Shown piece by piece: positions 16,374 to 26,551 of a stretch of 40,618 nucleotides of DNA. The notes beneath the pieces are model-generated. The model saw only the letters and a list, made by a program, of their open reading frames with translations. It ran no database searches and was not told the DNA's origin. Every line of letters starts with the position of its first letter. Position 1 is the stretch's first letter. The stretch spans positions 1 through 40,618 of the forward strand of contig NZ_LWMV01000232.1 of assembly GCF_001639295.1 (NCBI RefSeq), read 5' to 3'. The DNA comes from Methanobrevibacter curvatus (GTDB lineage: Archaea; Methanobacteriota; Methanobacteria; Methanobacteriales; Methanobacteriaceae). Both the position numbers and the translations under genes were made by a program.

Positions 16374-19259
16374 ATGATTTTCACAAGACTTGAACTTAAA
16401 AATTTTAAATCTCATAAATCAAGTGTTATTGATTTTTCTAATGGAATCAACATTATTCTTGGAGAAAATGGAGCTGGAAAAAGTAGTATTTTTGAAGCCA
16501 TTAGTTTTGCTCTTTTTAAACAACATGATGGTAAAATTAACAATTTAATTAACTCAAATATTTCTAATAAGCATAATTCATCTAATAATTCTATGAGTGT
16601 TTCATTGGATTTTAATGTTAATGGTAACAACTACAGAGTCATTAGAAAAAGAACAGAAACAAAATCCAATTCTGAATTATTTTTTGTTGAAAATGTATAT
16701 GAGACTAAAATAAATTCTAAAAATACTTTTAAAGAAATTTCTAAGGATAATTTTAAAGAAATATCTAAGGATAATTTTAATGATAATTATAAAGAAAATG
16801 CTTCTCAAAAAAATGAAAATAAGACAAAACTTGTAAGTGGAGAAAAGGAAGTAAACAGTGAAATTGAAAGAATTTTAACAATGGATGCAGAGCTATTTTT
16901 AAATGCAATATATATTAAGCAAGGAGAAATAGCTGATTTAATTACTAAAACTCCTGCAGAGAAGAAAAAATTAATAGCTAAGCTATTGGGGATTGAATCA
17001 TTAGAAAATGCTTGGAAAAATAGTAATCATTTATTAAATGTATATGAATCTAAAAAGGAAAGATTAAAGGCATTAGTTGAAACAGGTTCTAAATTAGATA
17101 AAAGGTTAAAAGATTTAAATTTAAGTTTAAAAGCTTTAAACATTGAAGAAAGTGACATTTCAGATGAAATTAAAAAAGTAGATATGTTATTTAAAGAAAA
17201 AACTGAAAAAATAGAAGTATTAGAAAATAAAAAGAAAACATTTAATGAATTGAGAATAAAAGAAGAAAATGAAATTAAAAACTTAAAATCTATTTTAAAG
17301 GATAAAGAAATATTAAAAAAACAATTAAATCAAATTGAAGAAAATGAAAAAAAAATAAAAGATTTAAAAACTAATGTTGAAAAATTACCTATTTATGAGT
17401 CATTTTTAGAATCCCAACAGAAAGTTGAAAAATTGTTTTTTGAAAAAAATAATCTTATTAGTGAAAAAAATGCTGTAGAAAAATATCAAAGTATTGTGGA
17501 TGAAAATAAACAAATATTTAAAGAATACACTCTTTTAGAAAATGAACTAAAATCTTTAATTAATGAAAAAAATGAAATTGAAGGAGATTTAAAAGTTTTA
17601 TCTGAAATTCACTCCCAAAAAGAAGAATTAGGTAAAGAGATTAAAAATGATAGTGAGAAAATTATAAACTTCTTTAAAATATTAAAAGAGAAAGTTTTTA
17701 GTCTTTATGATAATGAAACAGAAGATTTTGAAAAGTTAAGTCGCTTTTTTGTTAGTAAAACTCAAGAATTAAACATGGAAAAGAACGAATTCCAAAAGAC
17801 CATTGAAACAATTCAAGGAAGAGTTGCATCATACAATGAGAAAATAAAAAACTCTAATGAAGGAATAGAAGACTTAAATACTTTTGATAATGAATGTCCT
17901 CTTTGTCTTAGTAGTATCACTGATGAAAAAAAAGAAAACTTAATAAATTCATATAATGAGGTAATTAAAAAAAATAATCAACTTTTAAAGAGTGATAATA
18001 AGTATATTGCTTCATTAAAACTTCAAATGAAAGAAGTAGAAGATAAAATTTCTGACTTAGAATCAATTAAACCTCAAATTCCTATATACTCTAGTTTAAA
18101 GGAAAAAATTAAAGAGAGTATTATTAAATCAAAAAAATTTGAAGCAGAAATCTCTTTACTTGATATTAAAAATAGAAAACAATTAGAGTTAATAACAAAA
18201 ATTGACAAAAAAGAAAAAAGATTTCAAGAAATTAAAAAGCCATATGAAAATTATGCAAAGTCTAAAGGTGCTCTTGAAGCTTTACCTAAATTAAATGTTT
18301 TAAAAAATCAAGAAAAACAGTTTAAAAGACAAATTGATAAAGAGGTAAGCTATTTAAAAGAAGAAAATCTAAATGATAGTTTCCTTAAATTGAATGTTAA
18401 GGAAGAGCTTTTACTAGAAAAAATTAACTTATATAAAAATTCAAAAGAATATTATAATAAATTATTAGGTGCCATTGAGTCTAAAAAATCTCTAATAAAA
18501 CAATTAGAAGATAAAGAGAAAGAAATATTTAAAAAAGAAACATATATTAATCAATTAAATGAGAATTTAAAAGAAAATGGATTTAATGAAGAAGAGTTTG
18601 AAAAAAATAAATTAAGCTATGAAAATACTAGAGAAAGATTAAATCAATTAAATGGCAATTTAAAAGAATTGATTGGTAAAAAAACAGTTACCATTGAAAA
18701 TATTGAAGATTTAAGCCAACAGTTAGGAGAATTTGAAGAAAATAAAAATGAATTTTCATATACCAATGAGTTTTTAGTGATTTTAAAGGATATTCGCACT
18801 TTATTTTCAAAAGATGGTGTTCAAAAAGACTTAAGGAATAGATCTAAACCAATAATTGAAAAAAACACTAACTCTTTTTTTGAAGATTTTAATTTTCCTT
18901 ATTCCTCTTTAAAATTAGATGATGACTTTGATATTTCTGTAATTGGTTCAAATGGAGAAACTAATCTTTCAATGGTTAGTGGTGGAGAGAAAATAGCTAT
19001 TGCCCTTGCTTTAAGATTAGCTATTACTGAAAGCTTGTCTTCAAATAATATGGAGACAATTTTACTTGATGAACCTACAATACATCTTGATCAATATAGA
19101 AGAAAAGAATTAATAGAAATTTTAAGGGGAATGAATAAAATTCCTCAAATTATAATTGTTACTCATGATGAAGAGCTTGAAACTGCAGCTGATGTTATAT
19201 TTAAGGTTGAAAAAACCCAGGGAATCAGTAAAGTAAAAATTCAAGACAATATTTTTTAA
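16374..19259 (+). CDS. rad50: DNA double-strand break repair ATPase Rad50
   Basis: Rad50 is the SMC-like ATPase of the Mre11-Rad50 complex, which tethers and processes DNA ends. The 961-residue protein has Walker A GENGAGKSS at 30-38, long coiled coils with a zinc hook CPLC (C508, C511) at the apex, the signature SGGEK at 869-873 and Walker B with D899-E900 in LLDEPT. All functional parts are present. A low-complexity segment at about 118-143, inside the N-terminal ATPase lobe, contains a repeated octapeptide (FKEISKDN twice) from a 24-bp DNA repeat. Archaeal rad50 normally follows mre11; here the upstream neighbour is xthA and no mre11 is in the window. A TIR-like gene follows after 23 bases. 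Confidence 0.95.
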   Translation: MIFTRLELKNFKSHKSSVIDFSNGINIILGENGAGKSSIFEAISFALFKQHDGKINNLINSNISNKHNSSNNSMSVSLDFNVNGNNYRVIRKRTETKSNSELFFVENVYETKINSKNTFKEISKDNFKEISKDNFNDNYKENASQKNENKTKLVSGEKEVNSEIERILTMDAELFLNAIYIKQGEIADLITKTPAEKKKLIAKLLGIESLENAWKNSNHLLNVYESKKERLKALVETGSKLDKRLKDLNLSLKALNIEESDISDEIKKVDMLFKEKTEKIEVLENKKKTFNELRIKEENEIKNLKSILKDKEILKKQLNQIEENEKKIKDLKTNVEKLPIYESFLESQQKVEKLFFEKNNLISEKNAVEKYQSIVDENKQIFKEYTLLENELKSLINEKNEIEGDLKVLSEIHSQKEELGKEIKNDSEKIINFFKILKEKVFSLYDNETEDFEKLSRFFVSKTQELNMEKNEFQKTIETIQGRVASYNEKIKNSNEGIEDLNTFDNECPLCLSSITDEKKENLINSYNEVIKKNNQLLKSDNKYIASLKLQMKEVEDKISDLESIKPQIPIYSSLKEKIKESIIKSKKFEAEISLLDIKNRKQLELITKIDKKEKRFQEIKKPYENYAKSKGALEALPKLNVLKNQEKQFKRQIDKEVSYLKEENLNDSFLKLNVKEELLLEKINLYKNSKEYYNKLLGAIESKKSLIKQLEDKEKEIFKKETYINQLNENLKENGFNEEEFEKNKLSYENTRERLNQLNGNLKELIGKKTVTIENIEDLSQQLGEFEENKNEFSYTNEFLVILKDIRTLFSKDGVQKDLRNRSKPIIEKNTNSFFEDFNFPYSSLKLDDDFDISVIGSNGETNLSMVSGGEKIAIALALRLAITESLSSNNMETILLDEPTIHLDQYRRKELIEILRGMNKIPQIIIVTHDEELETAADVIFKVEKTQGISKVKIQDNIF

Positions 19260-19282
19260 TCATTAAATTTAATGGGATTCAA

Positions 19283-19696
19283 ATGTTTGAAGAAGAAAAA
19301 GATAATAAAATATATAATTTACTAATTAGTAAAGGAAATGATGAAAATGATGAATATAATAGATTTTTAGATGCTATTTTTGAAAAAACAGATTTTTTAT
19401 GGAAAGAATCATTTACCAATTCAATTTCTTCTGTTTCTGAAGAATTTTTCAATAAAATTGATGTAATTGTAATTCTTTCTGGTTTGTATACAAATAATAA
19501 AGCAACTATTAAGGAAATTATAGCTGCTGCACAGTCTCATAATGTTCCAATTTTACTTGTTAGACCATATGGAAGTGAAATAGTTCCAGAATCAATTGAA
19601 AATGTAGCTACAAGTATTGTAGGATGGAATGGAAACTGTATAGTTAACACAATAAAAGACTTGGTTTGTGAAAGTGAAGGTGATTTTTGCACATTA

Positions 19697-19699
<3 letters not shown>
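19283..19699 (+). CDS. TIR-like (MTH538-type) domain protein
   Basis: This 138-residue protein resembles the MTH538/DUF1863 TIR-like family, with a flavodoxin/response-regulator-like alpha/beta fold. The C-terminal two-thirds show the pattern: strand IDVIVILSGLYTNN, helix with ATIKEIIAAAQ, strand PILLVRPYGSE, then the VGWNGNCIVNTIKDLV helix. The N-terminal 55 residues are poorly conserved and acidic. From memory, MTH538 of Methanothermobacter lies close to its rad50/mre11 genes, so the link with rad50 looks conserved. Here it starts 23 bases after the rad50 stop and is probably co-transcribed. I see no clear catalytic Glu in the position used by NAD-cleaving TIR domains, so an enzymatic role is not claimed. 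Function is unknown. Confidence 0.75.
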
Positions 19700-19918
<219 letters not shown>

Positions 19919-20124
19919 AACACGGAATATTTAGTAATAAAATTTCTTTTTACGATTTTTTAAAAAAATTTTTAAGATTTTTGTTTATTATTTTATAAAA
20001 TTTTTCCAAATTCTTATTAATATTTCTTAAAAATTTAATTTTTATATAAAAATACTTTTAAAAAATAATGCTTTTAAAAAGTAATACTAATGTTAACTAA
20101 ATATCTAATGGAGAATAAGCATTT

Positions 20125-21570
20125 ATGATTGCAAGTATTTTTGGTTTAGGTGTAGAAGGAAAAAAAGCTATTAAATCTTTACTTAATAATGGTTATGATG
20201 TATATGGAATAGACTTATCAATGGATATTGATTTAAATTATTTTAAAGAAATTATCAAAAACAGTCATAGAAATAATAATGGAGAAAACCATAAAAAAAA
20301 TCAAACAACTGAAATTAGGATTCAAAAGTCAGAAAAAAGAATTAGTTTAAAATCGGATAATTTAAAGATTGATTTAGGTCAATTTAATGAGGAATCAGTT
20401 AAGAAATCTAATCTAATTGTATTATCTCCAGGATTATTTAAATTAAAAAAATTTCAAAAATATCTTGATTATCCAAATTATTTTTCAAATGCTTTAAATA
20501 AGCATAAATCAATTTTTACAATAGCTATTACAGGAACTAATGGTAAAACAACCACAATTTCAATGCTAAAAGATATACTTAAAGCTTCAGGAAAAAAAGT
20601 TTTAACTGGTGGAAATGGTGGTGGAGGATTTAATGGCTACATTGATTTAGTATTAGAATCTTTAAAAGATGATTATGAGTTTATACTTGTAGAAGTATGC
20701 GACATGACCATTGATTTTGCAAATAATTTATTTGACTTTGATTTAGTTGGACTTACAAATATTGGAAATGATCATTTAAATGTACATGGCTCAATTGAAA
20801 ACTATGAAAACACGGTTATTAATGCATTTAAAGATAAAAAAATATTTTTAAATAAAGATGATCCATTTACTTTAAAGTATACAACTAAAGTCAATGAATA
20901 CTTTAAAAATGGTAATATTAATGAATATGGGGATATTGATTTAAAAGATATTAGTTCAAAAGACGTTGATTCAAAAGGTACTAATTCAAAATATATTGAT
21001 TCAAAAATTAATTACTGCAACTTATATCCTTATGATTTAAATATGATTGGAAAATTTAATAAATATAATGCAGGTTTTGCTTATTCAATAGCTAAAGAGT
21101 TAAAAATTGATGAAGACATTATCATTAATGTTTTAAATAATTTTTCTGGAGTTGAAGGAAGACTAAATGAATTTAAAATTAAAAATAAAGAAATTACAAT
21201 TGGAAAAACTGATAATTCTCATGCAGTTAAAGCTATTTTAAATGAAAAAAAGTTTGATGTTATAGCTATTGGTACTCCAAGAGATAATGAGACTTTTCGC
21301 TTAGATATATTGGATGAAATAATTCTAAATTATAATTACAACAGAAAATATCAAAATTTAATAATTTTTAATGGCTTAAGTGACAATTTTGATTTAGTTA
21401 AAGAGAGATTAAATGATTTGAACTTTATTGGAAAACTAATAATAGCTGAAAAAAATGAAACTCTCATTAATTTTATTAAAACCTTAAAAGGAAATCAAAA
21501 AATTTTCATTGGTGGAAATGGTCAAGAGAATATTATTAAAATTCAAAAATTACTTAAAAATGAAATTTGA
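20125..21570 (+). CDS. Mur ligase family protein, probable pseudomurein peptide synthesis
   Basis: The protein is an ATP-dependent amide ligase of the Mur family. In a methanogen without murein it most likely adds an amino acid to a precursor of the pseudomurein peptide cross-link, in the cytoplasm. The 481 residues show an MurD-like N-terminal Rossmann domain (IFGLGVEGKKAIKSL at 5-19), a central ATPase domain with P-loop GTNGKTT at 137-143 and N215-D216-H217 in IGNDHLNVHGS, and a C-terminal domain with GVEGRLNEF near 347-355. Between about 270 and 294 there is a four-fold five-residue repeat (DISSK, DVDSK, GTNSK, YIDSK) from a 15-bp DNA repeat, an insertion in an otherwise conserved enzyme. 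Another Asn-rich insertion occurs near 48-60. Which ligase step it catalyses cannot be decided. Confidence 0.85.
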   Translation: MIASIFGLGVEGKKAIKSLLNNGYDVYGIDLSMDIDLNYFKEIIKNSHRNNNGENHKKNQTTEIRIQKSEKRISLKSDNLKIDLGQFNEESVKKSNLIVLSPGLFKLKKFQKYLDYPNYFSNALNKHKSIFTIAITGTNGKTTTISMLKDILKASGKKVLTGGNGGGGFNGYIDLVLESLKDDYEFILVEVCDMTIDFANNLFDFDLVGLTNIGNDHLNVHGSIENYENTVINAFKDKKIFLNKDDPFTLKYTTKVNEYFKNGNINEYGDIDLKDISSKDVDSKGTNSKYIDSKINYCNLYPYDLNMIGKFNKYNAGFAYSIAKELKIDEDIIINVLNNFSGVEGRLNEFKIKNKEITIGKTDNSHAVKAILNEKKFDVIAIGTPRDNETFRLDILDEIILNYNYNRKYQNLIIFNGLSDNFDLVKERLNDLNFIGKLIIAEKNETLINFIKTLKGNQKIFIGGNGQENIIKIQKLLKNEI

Positions 21571-22008
21571 TTTGATTTGTATTTTTATTTTTTATCTTTT
21601 AACCAGTATTTGATAATTTGTCTTAGATACATTTATATATGAGAAATATAAAAATATTTAAATAATTTATCATGATTTATCATTATAAATTATTTGTTTT
21701 AAATTTACAATTTTTATTTTTAAATCATTAATTTGATATAATTTTTAAATAAATTTAGAGAGATATTATTTATTGCAAATAGATTATTATTTAAATATAG
21801 TATATCTCTTATATTTTGAATAAATTTTAATATTACAGTCTTTAATATACAATAATTTTTTAATAAATTTTTAAATGTATAAATAGTTTTTTACTAAAGT
21901 TTTAAATACACAAATAATTTTCAAATATTAAATAAATTTTTAAATACAAATAAAACTTCAAGTATATTAACCTTAAATTAATATAACTTCATTTTGAGGA
22001 GCTAAATT
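21571..22008. other. AT-rich gap upstream of the acyl-CoA synthetase gene
   Basis: No gene is seen in this 438-bp gap. An inverted pair AGAGATAT at 21759-21766 and ATATCTCT at 21802-21809 could be regulatory half-sites. Degenerate repeats of the form TTTTTAAATACAAATAA occur near 21868, 21899 and 21939. A Shine-Dalgarno GAGGAG lies at 21996-22001, directly before the next gene. Confidence 0.4.
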
Positions 22009-24105
22009 ATGATAGGTATTAATGAAATGTTTAATCCAAGTTCTGTAGCTGTTGTGGGAGCTTCAAATTCTGTTGGAAAAGTTGGTTATATTTTAGTTGA
22101 TAATATAGTCAATGGGGGATATGGTGGAAAAGTTTATCCAATAAATCCTAAAAGCGATGAAATTCAAGGTATCAAAGCATATAAAAATGTTAAAGACTTG
22201 CCAGAAGTCCCAGAATTAGTTGTAATCTCTATTCCTTCACCTTTTGTCAATGAAACTTTAAATGACTGTGGTGAATTTGGAGTGAAAAATATTGTTGTTA
22301 TTACTGCAGGTTTTAAAGAAGTCGGTGGAGAAGGCATTAAATTAGAAGAAGAAATGATTTCTATCATTAAAAAATACAATATAAACCTTATTGGACCTAA
22401 CAGCTTAGGAACAATTGACACTCACACACCTTTAAATACCTCTTTTTCACAGGCAATGCCACCAAAAGGCAACATTGCATTTGTCTCTCAAAGTGGGGCA
22501 ATGATGGTAGCAATTATTGATTGGAGTGTAACTGCGGGAATTGGCTTTTCAAAAGTAATAAGTCTTGGAAATAAAGCAGGTAGTACTGAAATTGAGTTAT
22601 TGGAGTATTTAGCTGAAGATAAAGATACAGCAGTTGTAATAGCTTACCTTGAGTCAATATCTGAAGATGAAAACTTTGTGAATACTTTAAGGAAGGTATC
22701 AGCTAAAAAACCTGTTATTATTTTAAAATCAGGCTCAAGTGCAGCTGGAGCAGAAGCAGCTTCATCCCATACAGGTGCTTTAGCAGGAAGTGATTTAGCA
22801 TTTGACACTGCATTTAAACAAGCAGGAATTTTTAGAGTTACAACTATGGACGAGCTATTTGATGTTGCTTTAGCATTTAGTAAATGCCCAATTCCTACAG
22901 GGCGAAATTTAGCAATTATTACCAATGCTGGTGGTGGAGGAGTTGTATCTGTTGATGCTATGGAGAGATTTGGATTAAATCTTGTTGAATTTGATGATAA
23001 AACTACGGTCAAATTAAAAGAAGCAGTTCCAGATGAAGGTAGTGTTAAAAATCCTATTGATGTTTTAGGTGATGCTCCAGTTAGCCGTTATCAAGAAACT
23101 TTAGGAATTGTTTTAGATAATGAGGCAGTGGATAGTTTAATTGTAATGGTTTGTCCAACAGCAAGTGCAGATGCAGATGGAATAGCTGATGCTATTATTG
23201 ATGGTGCAAAAGACTTTGATAAACCTGTAATCGTTGTAAATATGGGTGGTCCAACATTTATTAATGCTGATAAACTACTACGTGAAAATGGTATTCCTAC
23301 CTATGTTTTCCCAGAAACAGCAGTTAAAGTTGTTGACTATCTTGCTCGTTTTGAAGCTGTTCAAGAAAGAGTTTATGATGATCCAATAGCTGAAATTAAA
23401 GATGTGGACACAAAAACAGTTTCTGATATTTTTGCTAAGGTTAAAACTGATGGTAGAGACACTTTACTTGGAAGTGAGGCCTATGCTGTTGCAAAAGCAT
23501 ATGGTATTTCTGCAGCACCAATAGTTTTATCAACTAGCAATGATGAAGCAGGTAAAATTGCTGAAGAAATAGGTTTTCCTGTTGTTTTAAAAATAGCTTC
23601 AGATAAGATTTTACACAAGTCTGATATTGGTGGTGTTAAAGTGGGCATATCAAGTAAAACTGAGGCAGAAAAAGTCTTTGATGAGATTATTGCTAGTGCA
23701 AAAAAGGCACATCCAGATATTGCTCCTGATGGTGTTGAAGTTCAAAAAATGATGGATTCTGGAGATGAGGTTCTTGTTGGTATGGTTCGAGACAAACAGT
23801 TTGGTCCTATGATTGCATTTGGTATGGGTGGGATATACGTTAACCTTATTGAAGATGTTGCTTTTAAATTAGCTAATGGATTAACTTCTGATGAAATAGA
23901 TGAACAATTTGAATCCACAAAGGTCTCTACATTACTTAAAGGGTTTAGAGGAGAACCTGCAAAGGATATTAAAGATGTTAAAGAAGCCATTAAAAGAGTA
24001 GCCAAATTAACTCTAGATTTCCCAGAAATCACAGAACTTGATATTAACCCGATTTTTGTTTATGAAAATGGTTCTAGTGCTTTAGATATTAAAATCAAAC
24101 TATAA
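22009..24105 (+). CDS. ADP-forming acetyl/acyl-CoA synthetase, fused alpha and beta chains
   Basis: The enzyme interconverts acyl-CoA, ADP and phosphate with acid, CoA and ATP. In archaea it makes ATP from acyl-CoA or, in reverse, activates organic acids. The 698-residue single chain contains the CoA-binding domain (VAVVGASN at 13-20), the succinyl-CoA ligase-like domains with the phosphorylated histidine H254 in ASSHTGALAGSD, and a C-terminal ATP-grasp beta part from about 465 (GSEAYAVAKAYGI, then FPVVLKIASDKILHKSDIGG and ELDINPIFV). All hallmarks are present. A strong Shine-Dalgarno (GAGGAG) precedes the ATG. The gene stands alone and ends in T-rich DNA. Acetate is the usual annotation, but branched-chain or aryl acids are also possible. 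Confidence 0.92.
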   Translation: MIGINEMFNPSSVAVVGASNSVGKVGYILVDNIVNGGYGGKVYPINPKSDEIQGIKAYKNVKDLPEVPELVVISIPSPFVNETLNDCGEFGVKNIVVITAGFKEVGGEGIKLEEEMISIIKKYNINLIGPNSLGTIDTHTPLNTSFSQAMPPKGNIAFVSQSGAMMVAIIDWSVTAGIGFSKVISLGNKAGSTEIELLEYLAEDKDTAVVIAYLESISEDENFVNTLRKVSAKKPVIILKSGSSAAGAEAASSHTGALAGSDLAFDTAFKQAGIFRVTTMDELFDVALAFSKCPIPTGRNLAIITNAGGGGVVSVDAMERFGLNLVEFDDKTTVKLKEAVPDEGSVKNPIDVLGDAPVSRYQETLGIVLDNEAVDSLIVMVCPTASADADGIADAIIDGAKDFDKPVIVVNMGGPTFINADKLLRENGIPTYVFPETAVKVVDYLARFEAVQERVYDDPIAEIKDVDTKTVSDIFAKVKTDGRDTLLGSEAYAVAKAYGISAAPIVLSTSNDEAGKIAEEIGFPVVLKIASDKILHKSDIGGVKVGISSKTEAEKVFDEIIASAKKAHPDIAPDGVEVQKMMDSGDEVLVGMVRDKQFGPMIAFGMGGIYVNLIEDVAFKLANGLTSDEIDEQFESTKVSTLLKGFRGEPAKDIKDVKEAIKRVAKLTLDFPEITELDINPIFVYENGSSALDIKIKL

Positions 24106-24290
24106 TTTTGATTTTTTTATTTAATTATTTTAAATTTTTATTTTTTTTAATAATTTTATCTTATTTTATTTTATCTTATTTTATCTATTTTTATCTTATT
24201 TTATCTTATTTTATCTATTTTTAATCTTTGTTTTATCTATTTTTATCTTGTTTTATCTTTTTATTTTTTATCTTTTTTTTATCTTTTTTT
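24106..24290 (+). terminator. T-rich TTTTATCT repeat tract, probable terminator
   Basis: Directly after the synthetase stop comes a tract built from repeats of TTTTATCT and CTATTTTTATCTT, running from about 24150 to 24290 with many T4-T8 runs. It lies between convergent genes and should stop transcription from the plus strand. Its repeat structure suggests slippage growth. Confidence 0.55.
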
Positions 24291-24968
24291 TTAATAATGG
24301 AGATTATGTCTTGTTTTGAGTTTATTTTTTAATTTTGGAATTAAATTATAAATGTTTCCAATTAACAATGTTAAAATTAATAAAAGTATTACATTGAAAA
24401 AAAGCCCTATTTTAGAATTCATATTTGGATTTATAAAGTGATAAGGATACCATTTTGAAAAATATCCAACTATTAAAACCCAAATAAAATATATAATAGG
24501 ATAAACTATTATGTATATACTTTTTTTAAATGAAACAGCTATTTTTGGTGTATCAATTATGAAATCCAAGATTAATAAAATTGGCAAAATTACATGTAGA
24601 AACAAAGAAGCAAATGAATATGGATTAGTAATTGATCCAGTAAGGAATAAATTGTAAATTATAAATGTTAAAGTCAAATAACTTAGAGCAAAGAGTCTAA
24701 AAATGTTATTTGTTCTTTTTTCATGTTTTATTGAGTTTTTTAAACTATTTCCCATTGAAACAATAGCAATTAAATTTGATTGGTATGTGAATAATGTTAC
24801 TAATATAATTAATCTTATACCCATATCTGTGTGATAAAAAGTGTTTGGATCAAGAAAGCCAGTTAAAATAATTAATATTCCAGATATAACATAAAATAAT
24901 CTTAAAGAAATCAAAAATATATCTTTTTTTGAATATTTTTTTATTGTTGTGTGAATACTTTTTTTCAT
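24291..24968 (-). CDS. Pr6Pr/FAR-17a-like six-helix membrane protein
   Basis: The 225-residue protein has six hydrophobic segments (roughly 18-40, 48-72, 88-110, 120-140, 150-172, 188-212). TYQSNLIAIVSM near 56-67 and KWYPYHFIN near 171-179 resemble the conserved stretches of the Pr6Pr membrane protein family (relatives of FAR-17a/AIG1). This assignment is from memory of the family pattern. Biochemical function in prokaryotes is not established. The ATG has a fair Shine-Dalgarno (AGGAT) on the minus strand. It is a single gene, convergent with the acyl-CoA synthetase gene. Confidence 0.6.
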   Translation of the reverse strand: MKKSIHTTIKKYSKKDIFLISLRLFYVISGILIILTGFLDPNTFYHTDMGIRLIILVTLFTYQSNLIAIVSMGNSLKNSIKHEKRTNNIFRLFALSYLTLTFIIYNLFLTGSITNPYSFASLFLHVILPILLILDFIIDTPKIAVSFKKSIYIIVYPIIYFIWVLIVGYFSKWYPYHFINPNMNSKIGLFFNVILLLILTLLIGNIYNLIPKLKNKLKTRHNLHY

Positions 24969-25269
24969 TTAAATCCTATTTTTAATATTTTGTTTTATAG
25001 CATACTTTAATATTATCAATAGTTTAATATTACAATATTTAATATTATAATACTCTACTGTTTATTTGTATATTTTTATAAATTTTTTTATATATTTTTT
25101 TTTAAAAATAATATGTCTTTATATTATTTAAACTTTTTTTATAATGTATTGAAAATTGTAAATTTATATTTTTTATTTTATTTTTATATTTTATTTTTAT
25201 ATTTTATTTTATTTTTTATTTTTTTCTATTTTTATTAATTTTTTTTTTAAAATATCAACAATAAAATAA

Positions 25270-26291
25270 TTGACAGTGTCAAAAATCTTAGTGTTTTTAT
25301 TTTCATCTATTTTTTTTTTATTGTTTTAAAAATACTTGTTTAAATTAAAATAATGGTTTAAAAAAGATATTTTGCATATTGAAGATATAAATTTACTTTA
25401 ACCTCACTGTTATCTTAAAAAAATAAAGAAAAACAATAAATATTTTAGAAATATTTATTTTTATTATAATTGGGAAGTTAAAACTGAAATTCAAGAATAT
25501 AAATGTAAAAAATATGGTAAAATTTTTTATACATATGTATATGGAATAGTTAATAAAAATAACAATCATAATCATGAATTTATCATGAAAACATTAGAAT
25601 TAGTTGCTATTTTTAATGGTTCTCTTCGTAATATACTTCTTAAAGTTAAAAACGACACAAATATAGATATCTCTCATTAAGCTGTGGAAAATTGAATATT
25701 AATCTTTAAAAATTATAATAAAGATAAAATTAGTTGTTATTTTAGATATTATCTTTTTGATGTCCAATGAATTAAAATCAACTGTGATTAGAATTACCAT
25801 TTTTCTTTATTGGGTCTTAAATACAATGTAGCGATTACTGATGAAAGTTTCTCTAAAGAAAATTCTAAAAATATAAATAAACTAGTTACAAAATATATTA
25901 GCGAAAATAAACTATTAGAAGAAGAACAAAAAGAAATAATCTATTAAAAATTAGAATTATTCAATTTATTCCAATTAAAATCTTATAAATCTCTAAAAAT
26001 AATTTTAATATATTATTAATTAAAATAGAATGGATTTTATAATGTAATTAATAAAATATCCTTAGAATTTGCCATGTATTAGTTTAATGCTTTTTTGTTT
26101 TCTTAAAAGGCGAAAATATTGATTATACATAGAATAAAATTGAAAATTTCTTCCCAAAAATTTTTCCATAGCATATTAAAAAGATCATGAAAACAATTAA
26201 CGGAGCAATAAGTCGTATTGAACTTAAAATAATAATTTGGGGCGAAAAGAATGGAATTAGTTTTTAGCATTAAAGTCTTTGGCAGTGTCAA
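25270..26291 (+). mobile_element. Decayed insertion sequence, about 1.0 kb, with degenerate inverted ends
   Basis: The left end TTGACAGTGTCAAAAATCTTAGTG at 25270 and the reverse complement of the right end (TTGACACTGCCAAAGACTTT, ending at 26291) match at most positions over about 24 bp. The two ends enclose a broken transposase gene on the plus strand. No clear target duplication remains. The size and the transposase type recall the ISM1-like elements of Methanobrevibacter, but that link is from memory. The rest of the 24969-26551 gap is AT-rich, with no other gene seen. Confidence 0.75.
25430..26267 (+). pseudogene. Decayed transposase (zinc-ribbon plus DDE type)
   Basis: Reading the plus strand from about 25465 gives NWEVKTEIQEYKCKKYG, then KIFYTYVYGIVNK and FNGSLRNILLKVKND, then NIDISH followed by a stop at 25678. 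The same frame continues as AVEN, stop, and on to YYLFDVQ, stop, IKINCD, stop, NYHFSLLGLKYNVAITD and SFSKENSKNINK. After a frame change the end reads NKIENFFPKIFP, stop, HIKKIMKTINGAISRI, up to 26267. These pieces line up in order with transposases I remember from Methanobrevibacter (YKCKKCGKTFYT, then ISHQSIEN, then YLFDVQWIKING, then SKENSKTI). The zinc-ribbon Cys is changed to Tyr. With several stops and at least one frameshift, it is dead. Confidence 0.85.
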
Positions 26292-26461
26292 ATACTTTTT
26301 TTAGAAAGAATTAATATACTATAAAAAAAATAGTAATAAGTCAAATAGAATTATTAACTACAATTTAAATTAATATTAAATACTAATTTAATTTAAATAT
26401 TAAAATTTTTAATATAATTTTTAATATAAAACATTAGTTAGTTATTAAATTTCATTTAAAT

Positions 26462-26522
26462 TCAATATTTATTTAAACTTAATATTTACTTAAATTTAAT
26501 ATTTATTTAAATTCAATATTTT
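26462..26522. repeat. 17-bp tandem repeats upstream of argC
   Basis: AATATTTA/TTAAA units recur at about 26464, 26481, 26498 and 26515, an exact 17-bp period with alternating TTCAATATT and TTTAATATT versions. The array ends about 30 bp before the argC start and so sits in or near its promoter. Confidence 0.75.
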
Positions 26523-26551
26523 CATTTAATTTATTTTATAATGGTATTTTT

